From Trichococcus sp. K1Tr (GTDB taxonomy: Bacteria; Bacillota; Bacilli; Lactobacillales; Aerococcaceae): 64,000 bases of DNA. Both the position numbers and the translations under genes were made by a program. Position 1 is the first letter of the stretch. Each line of letters starts with the position of its first letter. The notes under the pieces were generated by a model, which did no database searches, was not told where the DNA came from, and was given only the letters and a program-made list of their open reading frames with translations. Of the stretch, positions 46,353 through 54,486 are shown one piece after another. The stretch lies in contig NZ_JAQMHR010000002.1 of the NCBI RefSeq assembly GCF_028309625.1, forward strand, positions 62,001 through 126,000, in the 5' to 3' direction.

Positions 46353-46644
46353 AAAATATATATTCGATTATCTGATCGACTTTAGCGATATCCTGAACAG
46401 GTAATCTGTCAGCGAATTCAATTTTTCTGGCATGAAAATCCAAAGATTTGAGTTGGGAGATGACGATTTGACCTGTGACAACCAGTTCTTCCGGCAACGT
46501 ATACCGAGTAGGAACGTTTTTTATTGTTGAAGTAATTGGACAAATAACTGCAAACAAAGTGGAACGATTGAATTCGTATCTTGAGACAACAAGACCTGGC
46601 CGACGTTTTTTGATTTCACTTCCTGAAGATGGGTCAAAATTTAC
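46351..46644 (-). pseudogene. mazF: mazF, 3' part (97 codons), separated from its start by an IS
   Basis: Reads VNFDPSSGSEIKKRRPGLVV onward through the MazF/PemK core (CPITSTIKNVPTRYTLPEELVVTGQIVISQLKSLDFHARKIEF ... AKVDQIIEYIF). No start codon remains; the frame opens inside the IS. Joined to 48888-48935 it gives a normal 113-residue toxin with GDIVW-VNFDP across the junction. MazF is an mRNA endoribonuclease. Confidence 0.85.
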
Positions 46645-46737
46645 CGAAAGAGCGTCGTAAAGCCCCTTGCCTTAGCCAAGGGGATATATGATGTGCTCTT
46701 GGTTGTGTTATATGGATGCACGATGCATAATGTGTGT

Positions 46738-47148
46738 ATGGAAAATAAAAAATATAAATCAAATAATAACATCACTTATTCTTGTACCTACCATGTTGTC
46801 TGGTGTCCAAAATATCGGCGAAAGGTCCTTGTCGGACCAGTAGCGGCACGCTTAAAGGAGCTCATTGTAGAAACGTGCACCGCTCTATCCGTCGAAATTC
46901 AGGAAATGGAGATCATGCCAGACCACGTTCACCTCCTATTGGATATAGACCCACAATTCGGGGTTCACAAAGCAGTCAAACGCATCAAGGGAACTTCTTC
47001 CCGCGTGCTGAGACAGGAGTTTAAGGAACTGACGACGAAGCTACCCACTCTTTGGTCGAACAGCTATTTCGTTTCCACAGTGGGTGGGGCACCGCTTGAA
47101 ATGATTCAGCAATACATCCAAACCCAACAGACCTCACAACGCCAGTAA
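46738..47148 (+). CDS. tnpA: IS200/IS605 Y1 transposase TnpA
   Basis: A 136-residue HUH transposase: CTYHVVWCPKYRRKVL start, catalytic His63 and His65 in MPDHVHLLLDI, catalytic Tyr126 in MIQQYIQTQ. It cuts and rejoins single-stranded ends at the terminal hairpins. The ATG at 46738 is chosen for the family-like N-terminus; an ATG five codons earlier is an alternative. All catalytic residues are present. Confidence 0.92.
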   Translation: MENKKYKSNNNITYSCTYHVVWCPKYRRKVLVGPVAARLKELIVETCTALSVEIQEMEIMPDHVHLLLDIDPQFGVHKAVKRIKGTSSRVLRQEFKELTTKLPTLWSNSYFVSTVGGAPLEMIQQYIQTQQTSQRQ

Positions 47149-47182
47149 ATGCGAAGGAATCATCAAGAAAGGAGGAACACGT

Positions 47183-48691
47183 ATGGCTAAAAGCAAAACA
47201 GCTTCATTTGTCGTAGAGCTGCGACTGGTCACGTATCAAAATGAACAAGCAATACTGGATAAGCGTTTCAAAATCGCTGAAAAACTGTATAACAAAGTCT
47301 TATACCATGCGCGGACGCAGCTGACAGAATTGTACAAGAACCGTCGGTATCAAGAGGTGCTAGAAGAACGCCGCTCGGCTATCAAAGCAAAGGACAAGAA
47401 ACGTGAGACCGCGTGCAGTAAGGAGTTGCAGACTATCCAAAAGACCTTCGGTATGACGGAATACGCTTTGCATGCTTACATCGGACGGATGCGCGAGGCG
47501 TACAAGAAGCACATCGACAGCTTCACAGCACAGAAAATCGCTTCCACGGTCTGGATAAGTGTGTCCTCCCTTCTTTATGGTAAAGGTAAAAAGGTACGCT
47601 TCAAAAAGTTCGGACAGCTGGAATCGTTGGAAGGCAAGTCGAACGCTACGGGCATGCGCTTCAAAGGCAACCGGTTGGAGTGGAACGGGCTGGTTCTGCC
47701 CGTCACTATCCGTCCCAATGATTTATTTATTCAGGAATCCCTTTCCTTGCACCGGGTGAAATACTGCCGCATCGTACGCAAGGCGTTCAAGGGCGGCAAT
47801 CAGTACTTCCTGCAACTGGTGTTGGAAGGCATTCCGCCATTGAAACGCAACAATAATACCGGTATGCCCCGCCGAAAACTCGCTCCGAATGCGGAAGTGG
47901 GCATCGACATCGGCACCTCTACGGTGGCGGTGGCAGGTGATGACGGCGTCATCTTGAAGGAATTGTTTCCGGAAGGAGCGTCCTATGACCGCGCGATTCG
48001 TCTGTTGCAACGAAAACTGGACCGGAGTCGCCGCGCAACAAACCCCGCCAACTTTAATGTCGACGGCACCGTTAAGCATGGTGTCAAGTTGACCTGGGTA
48101 CGGAGCGAGAATTACATGGGAATAATGTTTCGCTTGAAGGACCTCTACCGCCGTCGGGCGGTGGCCTTAAAGGAAGCTCACAACAAAACCGCCAATGCCA
48201 TTCTGGCACTGGGTAATCAGCTTTATGTGGAGGACATGGATTTCCGCGCATTGATGAAGCGGGCCAAAGAAACGACCGTCAACAAGAATGGGCGGTTTAA
48301 CCGCAAGAAACGCTACGGCAAGTCCATCGGCTATCATGCGCCGGCTATGTTGGTCGGTATCGTGAAGCAAAAAGCACCCCAAGAAGGAGGTGCGCTGTAT
48401 GAGGTGGATACCTTTAAATTCCGTGCTAGCCAGTATAACCACGTAAACGATACCTACATTAAGAAGACACGTGACGAACGTACGACCTTTGTTGGCGGGC
48501 AGCTTGTCCAACGGGATCTGTACAGTGCGTTCCTCCTGAAAAACAGCCAACTGACACGCAACGAAACGGACCGCACCAAATGGAGCACGACGTTCGCCAC
48601 TTTCATGACACACCACGACAGCTGCATCCAGACACTCTGCCAATCAACCGAACGCCAGTCCCGCAATTTCGGACTGCGAGACTTTATATAG
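47183..48691 (+). CDS. tnpB: TnpB-like RNA-guided nuclease without zinc-ribbon cysteines
   Basis: A 502-residue TnpB/IS1341-type protein. RuvC residues are Asp242 (VGIDIGTSTVAVAG), Glu350 (LYVEDMDFRAL) and Asp445 (VQRDLYSAFLL). Between the last two, the usual two CxxC pairs are absent: the region reads FKFRASQYNHVNDTYIKKT. The protein is about 100 residues longer than typical TnpB. It is expected to cleave DNA next to a TTAC-like TAM using an RNA from its 3' end. AAAGGAGGAACACGT precedes the ATG. Confidence 0.85.
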   Translation: MAKSKTASFVVELRLVTYQNEQAILDKRFKIAEKLYNKVLYHARTQLTELYKNRRYQEVLEERRSAIKAKDKKRETACSKELQTIQKTFGMTEYALHAYIGRMREAYKKHIDSFTAQKIASTVWISVSSLLYGKGKKVRFKKFGQLESLEGKSNATGMRFKGNRLEWNGLVLPVTIRPNDLFIQESLSLHRVKYCRIVRKAFKGGNQYFLQLVLEGIPPLKRNNNTGMPRRKLAPNAEVGIDIGTSTVAVAGDDGVILKELFPEGASYDRAIRLLQRKLDRSRRATNPANFNVDGTVKHGVKLTWVRSENYMGIMFRLKDLYRRRAVALKEAHNKTANAILALGNQLYVEDMDFRALMKRAKETTVNKNGRFNRKKRYGKSIGYHAPAMLVGIVKQKAPQEGGALYEVDTFKFRASQYNHVNDTYIKKTRDERTTFVGGQLVQRDLYSAFLLKNSQLTRNETDRTKWSTTFATFMTHHDSCIQTLCQSTERQSRNFGLRDFI

Positions 48692-48887
48692 CAACCAAAA
48701 GGTTCAGCTGTGAGCCTTCAACGTTAATGGTGCCACTGGGCGCCTTGTTGAGAAAGTCTAAGGGCTTTTGGGAATAGAACGGAAATAGAAAAACGACATC
48801 TCCGCTTTTTGGAAATATCGCCAGTACGGTCCGTGACGTCCCAACCGCTCTTGGAACCCCCTCGATTTATCCATGGGGAGCAGTCAG

Positions 48888-48935
48888 CCAGACGATGTCG
48901 CCTTTCTTGGGGATGCACCTATTGGAAGCATTCAT
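48888..48935 (-). pseudogene. mazF: mazF, 5' part (16 codons) ending at the IS
   Basis: ATG at 48935-48933 overlaps the mazE stop (TGATG). It reads MNASNRCIPKKGDIVW up to the IS junction. In the interrupted state the frame runs six codons into the IS (LTAPHG) and stops. Confidence 0.85.
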
Positions 48936-49165
48936 CAGAACAGTTCTCTCTCTTTAGGAGATAGATTAGCCCATTCATCTTTTTCATAAAAAGCCCCAGC
49001 TTCGGACAAAACAAAGGGATCTTCAATTTTGGGAACCAACGTGATTGTTCCATCCGGTGAATAGATTACGATATATTCTTTATTGGGTTCCAATTTCTCA
49101 CCATTATGAAGCGGTAGGGTTACAACTACGGAACTTCCTTGTAGCCTGGATTTTGTAATTAGCAT
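48935..49165 (-). CDS. mazE: MazE-type antitoxin (AbrB/SpoVT fold)
   Basis: A 76-residue protein. The N-terminal SRLQGSSVVVTLP is the swapped-hairpin AbrB/MazE DNA-binding motif. The C-terminal half (FYEKDEWANLSPKERELF) is an acidic toxin-binding tail. It would neutralise MazF and repress its own operon. The ATG at 49165 follows GAGGTGAG. It is intact although its toxin gene is broken. Confidence 0.8.
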   Translation of the reverse strand: MLITKSRLQGSSVVVTLPLHNGEKLEPNKEYIVIYSPDGTITLVPKIEDPFVLSEAGAFYEKDEWANLSPKERELF

Positions 49166-49336
49166 GTTTCTCACCTCTTATGAATAATCATACTTGATAA
49201 CACTCAGTCACGCAAAGTGCACTATCGGTACATACTAAAATAATAAATTTGGTAGTATAATCAATTTATGGAGTCGACAACTATTGGTGGCTAAGTGGCC
49301 TGAATAATGGGAATCAGAAGGAAAGTGGTGGGGGAT

Positions 49337-49609
49337 ATGACGAAAGTTGAGCAGCACAGGGAAATATGCGAAAGGCTGAATCATCTTTATGCGGCAAAAA
49401 ACAAAGACTACGGGGATAGTTTTGGCGACAGTTTCCAGGAGTACGGGCTGACGATGCCGGCTATCCGATTGGATGATAAACTGCACCGGTTCAAACAACT
49501 GATCAAGCAAGAGGCCGAAGTGAAAGACGAGAGTATTACGGACACGCTGATGGATTTAGCGAATTACGCAATCATGACCATCATTGAACTCGAGAACAAG
49601 GCACAATAA
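49337..49609 (+). CDS. DUF1599 (nucleotide modification associated domain 1) protein
   Basis: A 90-residue all-helical protein. The core EICERLNHLYAAKNKDYGDSFGDSFQEYGL and IRLDDKLHRFKQLIK ... DTLMDLANYAIMTIIEL fits the DUF1599/Nmad1 family, related to MazG-like folds. Family members occur beside DNA-base-modification genes in phages, but stand-alone copies are common in Firmicutes. The ATG at 49337 follows GGTGGGGG. Confidence 0.8.
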   Translation: MTKVEQHREICERLNHLYAAKNKDYGDSFGDSFQEYGLTMPAIRLDDKLHRFKQLIKQEAEVKDESITDTLMDLANYAIMTIIELENKAQ

Positions 49610-50141
49610 TAGTAAATGAATTTTTTAGCGCTTTAGATGTTGGCGCTCACCATTGAGGTGCTTAGTGATGAAATTAACTTGTGATATGGGGCAGGGGTTT
49701 CGCGATCGAACCAATGTTGATTTTTACAGTTGCTGCTAAAGGCGGAAATGAAATTTGAGCTGATGCGCTTCATCATGATAATCCATTCAAAATCCGATGC
49801 ACCGAAACTCATCGCGAATCTTAAGGCATCAGGGGAACGCCATGGCGTCGAAGATAGCGATTTTCCTATGGACGATAATGAGAAGATTAGGCCGTGGATT
49901 CTGAACATATCTTGATAAAAATCAAATAAGTGATAAAAGGTTAAAAATTCTAAAATGGAAGCGGAAGCAGTATAATGTTGGATGTAGAGAGCACACGTAA
50001 ATCAACCCCATATAGGCACTCGTATTTTTTCTTTTTCGTTGGTTTCCAACTAATTGGGTATATGGCACTTGATGTTATCAAATGGAAAAGGCCAATCGAT
50101 TGGAAGGTAAAGTTACTGCAAAACAAAGGGAGATGTACAAT
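49610..50141. other. Mostly non-coding region with one doubtful short ORF
   Basis: An ORF at 49748-49915 (starting MKFELMRFIMIIHSKSDAPK, ribosome site AAAGGCGG) has a faint YCII/DGPF-like beginning but stops after 55 codons; it may be a remnant. The rest is AT-rich, with a candidate TATAAT near 49971. No other feature is seen. Confidence 0.4.
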
Positions 50142-50810
50142 ATGAAAAAATTTATGGGGACCATGGTAAAAACAACTTTGACGTTAGGCCTGCTAGTGAT
50201 GACGGGCTGCTCGAATGTGTCAGACACCGACTCCGAAATTTCCGAAACCGCTTCGAAAGCAGTATCCGAAGTATCTGAAGCAGCCTCCGAGGCAGTCTCC
50301 GAAGTATCTGAAGCAGTATCTGAGGCAACTTCGGAAATGTCAAAAGACACATATGGAACGGCAGGGGCTTTGGCGGATGACAGCTACACGTTAGAGGAAA
50401 TGCTGACCTATGCCATTCAGGATGAATACTTGGCGCAGGCCAAGTATACTGCGATTGCAGAAGCAAACAACAACGCTAATCCTTTCTCGAATATTGCGGA
50501 AGCTGAAGCCACACATATAAACGAATTACTCCCATTATTCGAAATGAATGGAATCGAGGTTCCCGCCAACGATGCATCTGAGAGGGTGACACTTCCGGAT
50601 TCATTGGCGGCAAGTTATGAAATGGGTATAGAAGGCGAAACGCAAAATATCAGCATGTACAAACGTTTCCTTGAAGAAGAAGTACTTCCCACAGATGTGA
50701 AAGCCGTTTTTGAACGCTTGATGGCAGCCTCAGAAGAACATTTGCAGGCGTTTGAACAAGAAAATGCAAATTTTAGAAAAAATGAAGGCAGCGGCAATAA
50801 CCCCAACTAA
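50142..50810 (+). CDS. DUF2202 ferritin-like lipoprotein
   Basis: A 222-residue lipoprotein with lipobox VMTGC. Then comes a Ser/Glu/Val repeat linker (SEVSEAASEAVSEVSEA) and a ferritin-like helical domain of the DUF2202 type. The di-iron ligand candidates are in EYLAQAKYTAIAEANNN, EATHINELLPLFE, ETQNISMYKRFLEEEV and ASEEHLQAFEQE. It may bind or oxidise iron at the membrane. AAAGGGAGATGTAC precedes the ATG. Confidence 0.8.
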   Translation: MKKFMGTMVKTTLTLGLLVMTGCSNVSDTDSEISETASKAVSEVSEAASEAVSEVSEAVSEATSEMSKDTYGTAGALADDSYTLEEMLTYAIQDEYLAQAKYTAIAEANNNANPFSNIAEAEATHINELLPLFEMNGIEVPANDASERVTLPDSLAASYEMGIEGETQNISMYKRFLEEEVLPTDVKAVFERLMAASEEHLQAFEQENANFRKNEGSGNNPN

Positions 50811-50885
50811 ATACTGAAGGTTGGGTTAGCTGAGATTGATCTGTCGTATACTGAATAGGAAGATAACTTTTCGAAAACTAAAACA

Positions 50886-50940
50886 AAAAGAAAGACTGAC
50901 CAAAGCATCCAGGATGCTCTCGGCTCAGTCTTTTTTCTTT
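50886..50940. terminator. Bidirectional terminator
   Basis: AAGAAAGACTGA and CTCAGTCTTTTTTCTT pair around an inner hairpin (GCATCC/GGATGC). Confidence 0.85.
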
Positions 50941-51676
50941 ATATTGTTATGCTATTGATGAAGCGGGCAATTCTCGGATCGGTGGTGCTTTCGAAGAAGT
51001 CCTTTGTTGGACCATCGAAACCAACTTTACCGTCCTCCAGGAAGAGCATGCGGTCGGCTGCTTCCCGGGCGAAGTCAAGGTTGTGCGTCACGATGATCAT
51101 GGACAGCTTCTCGGAAGCCAGTTCCTTCAAAACACGGAGCACTTCCGCCTCCAACTCAGGATCAAGCGCGGAAGTGGGTTCGTCGAACAGGACGAACTCC
51201 GGCTCCATGGCCAAGGCGCGCGCGATTGCGACGCGTTGCTGTTGGCCGCCCGAAAGTTGGTCCGGGTAATGGTCCAGTTTGTCGGCCAAGCCGACTTTTG
51301 TCAGCAGGTTTTTGGCTTTGGCCGTCGCTTCTGTCTTCGAAAGTTTCAGTACCGTGATCGGGCCTTCGATGACATTTTCCAATACCGACAGATGCGGGAA
51401 GAGGTTGAAACTCTGGAACACCATCGCCGTTTCTTTTCTGATGGCCATCATCGTTTCTTTCGAAATTTTGGAGCTGAAATCGACCTCGAGATTGCCGTTC
51501 TTCAGGATGCCGCTTTCGGGAACTTCCAACAGGTTCAACGTGCGAAGCAGGGTGGACTTGCCCGAACCGGATGGGCCGACAATGACCGTCGTTTCACCGG
51601 TTCTGAACGTCAATGAGATGTCCTTAAGGGCATGAAAATCACCATAGGATTTTTGGATGTTTTTGATTTCGATCAT
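50939..51676 (-). CDS. Polar amino-acid (probably cystine) ABC importer, ATP-binding subunit
   Basis: A 245-residue ATPase: Walker [13 protein letters not shown], signature [16 protein letters not shown], Walker [12 protein letters not shown], switch His in VTHNLDFA. It is of the GlnQ/TcyC type. It is the last gene of a three-gene importer operon, starting four bases after the permease. Confidence 0.92.
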   Translation of the reverse strand: MIEIKNIQKSYGDFHALKDISLTFRTGETTVIVGPSGSGKSTLLRTLNLLEVPESGILKNGNLEVDFSSKISKETMMAIRKETAMVFQSFNLFPHLSVLENVIEGPITVLKLSKTEATAKAKNLLTKVGLADKLDHYPDQLSGGQQQRVAIARALAMEPEFVLFDEPTSALDPELEAEVLRVLKELASEKLSMIIVTHNLDFAREAADRMLFLEDGKVGFDGPTKDFFESTTDPRIARFINSITI

Positions 51677-51680
51677 GTCG

Positions 51681-52349
51681 TCACGCCTTTTTCAGATATT
51701 TAGAAGTTCTGATTTCCAATTTGCCTTGGATCCAAGTCAATACTGTACTGATAAGGAGGTAGATCACAGCCACTTCCATATACAGAATCAGCGGTTCATA
51801 GGTAACGGAAGCGAACTGCTGCCCGACCATCGTCATTTCGATGATTGTGATGCTGGATGCCAACGAAGTTGATTTCACCAAGGAGATGAAGTCATTCATG
51901 ACGGCCGGCAAAGCGATCCGGATGGTCTGCGGGAAGATGATCCTTTTCAGGACCTGTCCGTGCGTCATGCCCAGGGAATCGGCCGCTTCCCATTGCCCTC
52001 TCGGGATGGATAAGATTGCGCCACGGATTGATTCGGCCGAATAGGCGCCGCTGTTCAGGGCAAAAGTCAGAATGGCGGCGGTCCACGCATCCAACGTGAT
52101 GTTCAGCTTCGGCAAACCGAAGAAGACGATGAACAATTGAATCAAAAGAGGGGTGCCTCGGAATACCCAAACGTAGAACCAAGCCAGCCCTTTCAGCAAC
52201 CTGCTTTTCGAAATCCGCATGACTGCAGTAAGGACCGCCAGGACCAGCGACAAGGCAAAGGAAATCAGCGCCAAGGGGATGGTGACGGTAAATCCTGCTT
52301 CCAGAATTGGCCATAGGGCGTTTTCGATTATGGATAATGTATGTTGCAA
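51681..52349 (-). CDS. Polar amino-acid ABC importer, permease subunit
   Basis: A 222-residue His/Glu/Gln/Arg-type permease with five membrane helices and the EAA-loop (WEAADSLGMTHGQVLKRIIFPQTIRIALP). The VFRGTPLLIQLFIVFFGLP motif is typical of the family. It works with the ATPase and the binding lipoprotein flanking it. Confidence 0.92.
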   Translation of the reverse strand: MQHTLSIIENALWPILEAGFTVTIPLALISFALSLVLAVLTAVMRISKSRLLKGLAWFYVWVFRGTPLLIQLFIVFFGLPKLNITLDAWTAAILTFALNSGAYSAESIRGAILSIPRGQWEAADSLGMTHGQVLKRIIFPQTIRIALPAVMNDFISLVKSTSLASSITIIEMTMVGQQFASVTYEPLILYMEVAVIYLLISTVLTWIQGKLEIRTSKYLKKA

Positions 52350-52499
52350 AATTTACTCACCAATCCTTTTTATATTAAAAATAAATAACTATTCAACGTC
52401 CAAAAGAGCATCACCGCAAGTGGTTCACGAGATACCAAATTGTACCATGCATCCAACAATGATGGCTAGCTTCAAGGGTTAACCATCGATAAATCAGAT

Positions 52500-52545
52500 A
52501 AATCGTACCGATTGAGCTCTACGCTGCGCAATCGGTACGATTTTC
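52500..52545 (-). terminator. Hairpin between binding-protein and permease genes
   Basis: AAATCGTACCGATTG and its complement flank a 14-base loop. In operons of this kind such a partial terminator keeps the binding protein in excess over the permease. Confidence 0.8.
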
Positions 52546-52580
52546 TGAATGTGGAACCGAACGAGTCCGCTCAGCTTTTC

Positions 52581-53426
52581 TTAGTCGTTGGCTCCGACAC
52601 TGATGTCTTCACCCAGGTATTTTTCAAAGATTGCTTTGAAAGTGCCGTCTTCAGTGCGTGCTGCGATGATTTCGTTCAGTTTATCCTGCAGGTCTGTGTT
52701 TTCTTTTTGTAGGATGATGCCGACTTCGTCATTTGTAGGCAATTTTTCATCAATCAGTTTCAAAGTTGAGTCTGGATATTCCTCAAAGTAAGTCAAGAAA
52801 GTGATGTAGTCATTGATTGTTCCGTCAGCTCTTCCCGAAGTGATTAATTCAACTGCTTGATTGAAGCCATCAACAGGAACGATTTCAGCACCTAGGTCGC
52901 GTGCGTTTTGTGCGTAATTGCTGGTAGTGGATTGGGCTGATTTTCTGCCGCTGTAGTCTTCCAAAGTTTGGATGTCAGAGTCTGCGCTGACTGCTAATTG
53001 GCCATAAGACTCGAAATAAGCATCGGTAAAGTCATAAACCGCTTGTCGTTCTTCTGTAACGCCGACGTTGTTGATGACGATATCGTATTTATTGACGTCC
53101 AATCCGGCGATCAGGGAATCCCATTTCGTTTCGACGAAGACAGCTTCCACTCCTAAATCTTCAGCGATGACTTCTGCAATTTCCACTTCGAAACCGACCA
53201 AGTCGCCTGTTTCTGTGTCATGGTAGCTGAATGGCGGGTAAGTGCCTTCCACCCCGATGCGCAATTGTTTGTTTTCTTCGATCGTTTTTAAGACGTTTCC
53301 TGCTGTGGTAGTGCTTGATGCTGTAGAGGCACTGTCCGAACTTGAGTCAGTTGTTGTTGCGCCGCAAGCCGCCAAAGCCAAGCCGGTTGCACCCACGAAT
53401 AAGATTTTTGATAATAGTTTCTTCAT
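52581..53426 (-). CDS. Amino-acid ABC importer substrate-binding lipoprotein (cystine-type)
   Basis: A 281-residue lipoprotein with lipobox LAAC. The mature part is a family 3 solute-binding protein: LRIGVEGTYPPFSYHDTETGDLVGFEVEIAEVIAEDLGV, IINNVGVTEERQAVYDFT. The stretch RKSAQSTTSNYAQNARDLGAEIVPVDGFNQAVELI resembles TcyA, which suggests L-cystine as ligand. The ATG at 53426 follows AGGAGTGAATAT; the long open frame upstream is the structured leader. Confidence 0.85.
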   Translation of the reverse strand: MKKLLSKILFVGATGLALAACGATTTDSSSDSASTASSTTTAGNVLKTIEENKQLRIGVEGTYPPFSYHDTETGDLVGFEVEIAEVIAEDLGVEAVFVETKWDSLIAGLDVNKYDIVINNVGVTEERQAVYDFTDAYFESYGQLAVSADSDIQTLEDYSGRKSAQSTTSNYAQNARDLGAEIVPVDGFNQAVELITSGRADGTINDYITFLTYFEEYPDSTLKLIDEKLPTNDEVGIILQKENTDLQDKLNEIIAARTEDGTFKAIFEKYLGEDISVGAND

Positions 53427-53454
53427 TATATTCACTCCTGTTTTAGTTTTTTTT

Positions 53455-53590
53455 TGATATGTTGTCGGTCCTTCGACCGGAAAAAACTCCCCACGCGGTT
53501 GATGCTGGTGATGAGAGCCTGCAAACCGACACTTTCTTACTTTTTGTCGCTCGAAGGCATGAAGAAATCTTATCACCAGTGCATGTAAGA
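53455..53590 (-). ncRNA. Candidate structured leader RNA of the amino-acid importer operon
   Basis: Read on the minus strand, nested complementary segments can fold: an outer helix CTGGTGAT/ATCACCAG, an inner GCCT/AGGC and an apical CGACA/TGTCG. A separate downstream hairpin CGGTCgaagGACCG lies close to the gene. It does not match the SAM-I, T-box, lysine or glycine consensus I know. A regulatory RNA sensing a sulfur amino acid or tRNA is possible but unproven. Confidence 0.4.
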
Positions 53591-53700
53591 AGCAAACAGT
53601 TATAACCGAACAAGGTTGATAGGAAAAACCGATCACCTATAAGCGTATAGCATTCTCCTGCTTGAATTTGACACAGCATATGAAAAGTTTTAGAATTACC

Positions 53701-53724
53701 CTAATCAATAATGCAATTGAATAG
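53701..53724. promoter_or_regulatory. ArsR-rhodanese operator (own promoter)
   Basis: CTAATCAAT, six bases, ATTGAATAG: the same 9-6-9 inverted repeat as at 56024-56047, with one mismatch. It lies immediately before the ribosome site of the regulator gene, as an autoregulatory site would. Confidence 0.7.
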
Positions 53725-53740
53725 ATGGAGGCGAGCTTCC

Positions 53741-54409
53741 TTGCTTGAGGAAAGACACTTAAAAGATATGCTTTATCAGGAATTTGCCCGAATCGGGAAA
53801 TGCCTATCCAGTCCTAAAAGGTTGGAGATATTGGACCTATTATCACAGAGCCCTAAATCAGTCGAAAAATTGGCGAAAATTACTGGGATGACAGTGGCCA
53901 ATGTGTCCCAACATCTTCAGACATTGCACAATGCGCGATTGGTCGCTTTTAAAAAAGAAGGGAATTTTGTTATTTATGAATTGGCCGACTCAGCGGTTTC
54001 CGACTTCATGGGAAATTTGCATGATTTATCCGAAAAGCAATCCGTTGAAGTGCAGCAGATCAAAAAGGAATTTTTGAACGAGAATTTCAAAATGGAAGGC
54101 TTGTCTTTACCGGAATTGAAAAATCGCATGGAGAACGGGGAAGTTTTACTGCTGGATGTCAGGCCCAAAGAGGAGTTTGAAGAGGCACATATTCCGGGCG
54201 CAGTCTCTATCCCTATTGATGAACTAGAAGACAAGTTGGCTTCTTTACCGGCTGATTTTGATGTTGTCGCATACTGCAGAGGGCCTTATTGTTTGATGTC
54301 GGTAGAAGCGGTTGAGCTGATGAGAGAAAAAGGCATTCATGCTTACCGGTTGGAGAAAAGCGTTCAGGATTGGGATCAATTCGCTAAACAAGAAAGTAAT
54401 TTGGGATAG
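53741..54409 (+). CDS. ArsR-type regulator fused to a rhodanese domain
   Basis: A 222-residue protein. Residues 1-95 form an ArsR winged helix (LSSPKRLEILDLLSQSPKSVEKLAKITGMTVANVSQHLQTLHNARLVAFKKEGNFVIYELAD). Residues 120-215 are a rhodanese domain (LLLDVRPKEEFEEAHIPGAVSIPIDEL) with active-site Cys in AYCRGPYCLMS. The rhodanese part could sense persulfide or sulfane sulfur. The TTG at 53741 is chosen because GGAGG lies eight bases upstream. The same operator precedes the dsrE operon, its probable target. Confidence 0.88.
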   Translation: MLEERHLKDMLYQEFARIGKCLSSPKRLEILDLLSQSPKSVEKLAKITGMTVANVSQHLQTLHNARLVAFKKEGNFVIYELADSAVSDFMGNLHDLSEKQSVEVQQIKKEFLNENFKMEGLSLPELKNRMENGEVLLLDVRPKEEFEEAHIPGAVSIPIDELEDKLASLPADFDVVAYCRGPYCLMSVEAVELMREKGIHAYRLEKSVQDWDQFAKQESNLG

Positions 54410-54434
54410 TGCGGCATTCAGTTTAAAAAGAAAT

Positions 54435-54470
54435 AAAAAACCGATTCCTGTATTTTGGAATCGGTTTTTT
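54435..54470. terminator. Bidirectional terminator
   Basis: AAAAAACCGATTCC and GGAATCGGTTTTTT are exact complements around an eight-base loop, between convergent genes. Confidence 0.9.
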
Positions 54471-54486
54471 CTATTGTATTGGATTG

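Larger units (their letters stand above)
46645..48887 (+). mobile_element. IS200/IS605-family element with tnpA and tnpB, inserted in mazF
   Basis: 2243 bases, defined by rejoining the split mazF. The left flank ends TTTAC (46640-46644) and no target duplication is present, as expected for single-strand transposition 3' of a TTAC-type target. A left-end hairpin CCCCTTG/CAAGGGG (46663-46683) and a weaker right-end hairpin (48857-48878) are visible. The boundary is ambiguous by one C. The region 48692-48887 after tnpB should encode the guide (omega) RNA, whose guide would read into the mazF flank. Confidence 0.85.

Noticed and set aside
46475-46660. 61-residue plus-strand ORF opposite mazF
   Set aside because: It is the complement of the MazF coding sequence and crosses the IS junction.
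48724-48918. 64-residue minus-strand ORF at the end of the IS
   Set aside because: It is out of frame with mazF and spans the IS right end; the real content is the mazF start plus the guide-RNA region.
53455-53590. SAM-I or T-box assignment for the importer leader
   Set aside because: ACCGCGTGGGGA resembles part of a T-box, but the GGTGGNACCGCG core and stem I are missing; S-box core motifs are also absent.
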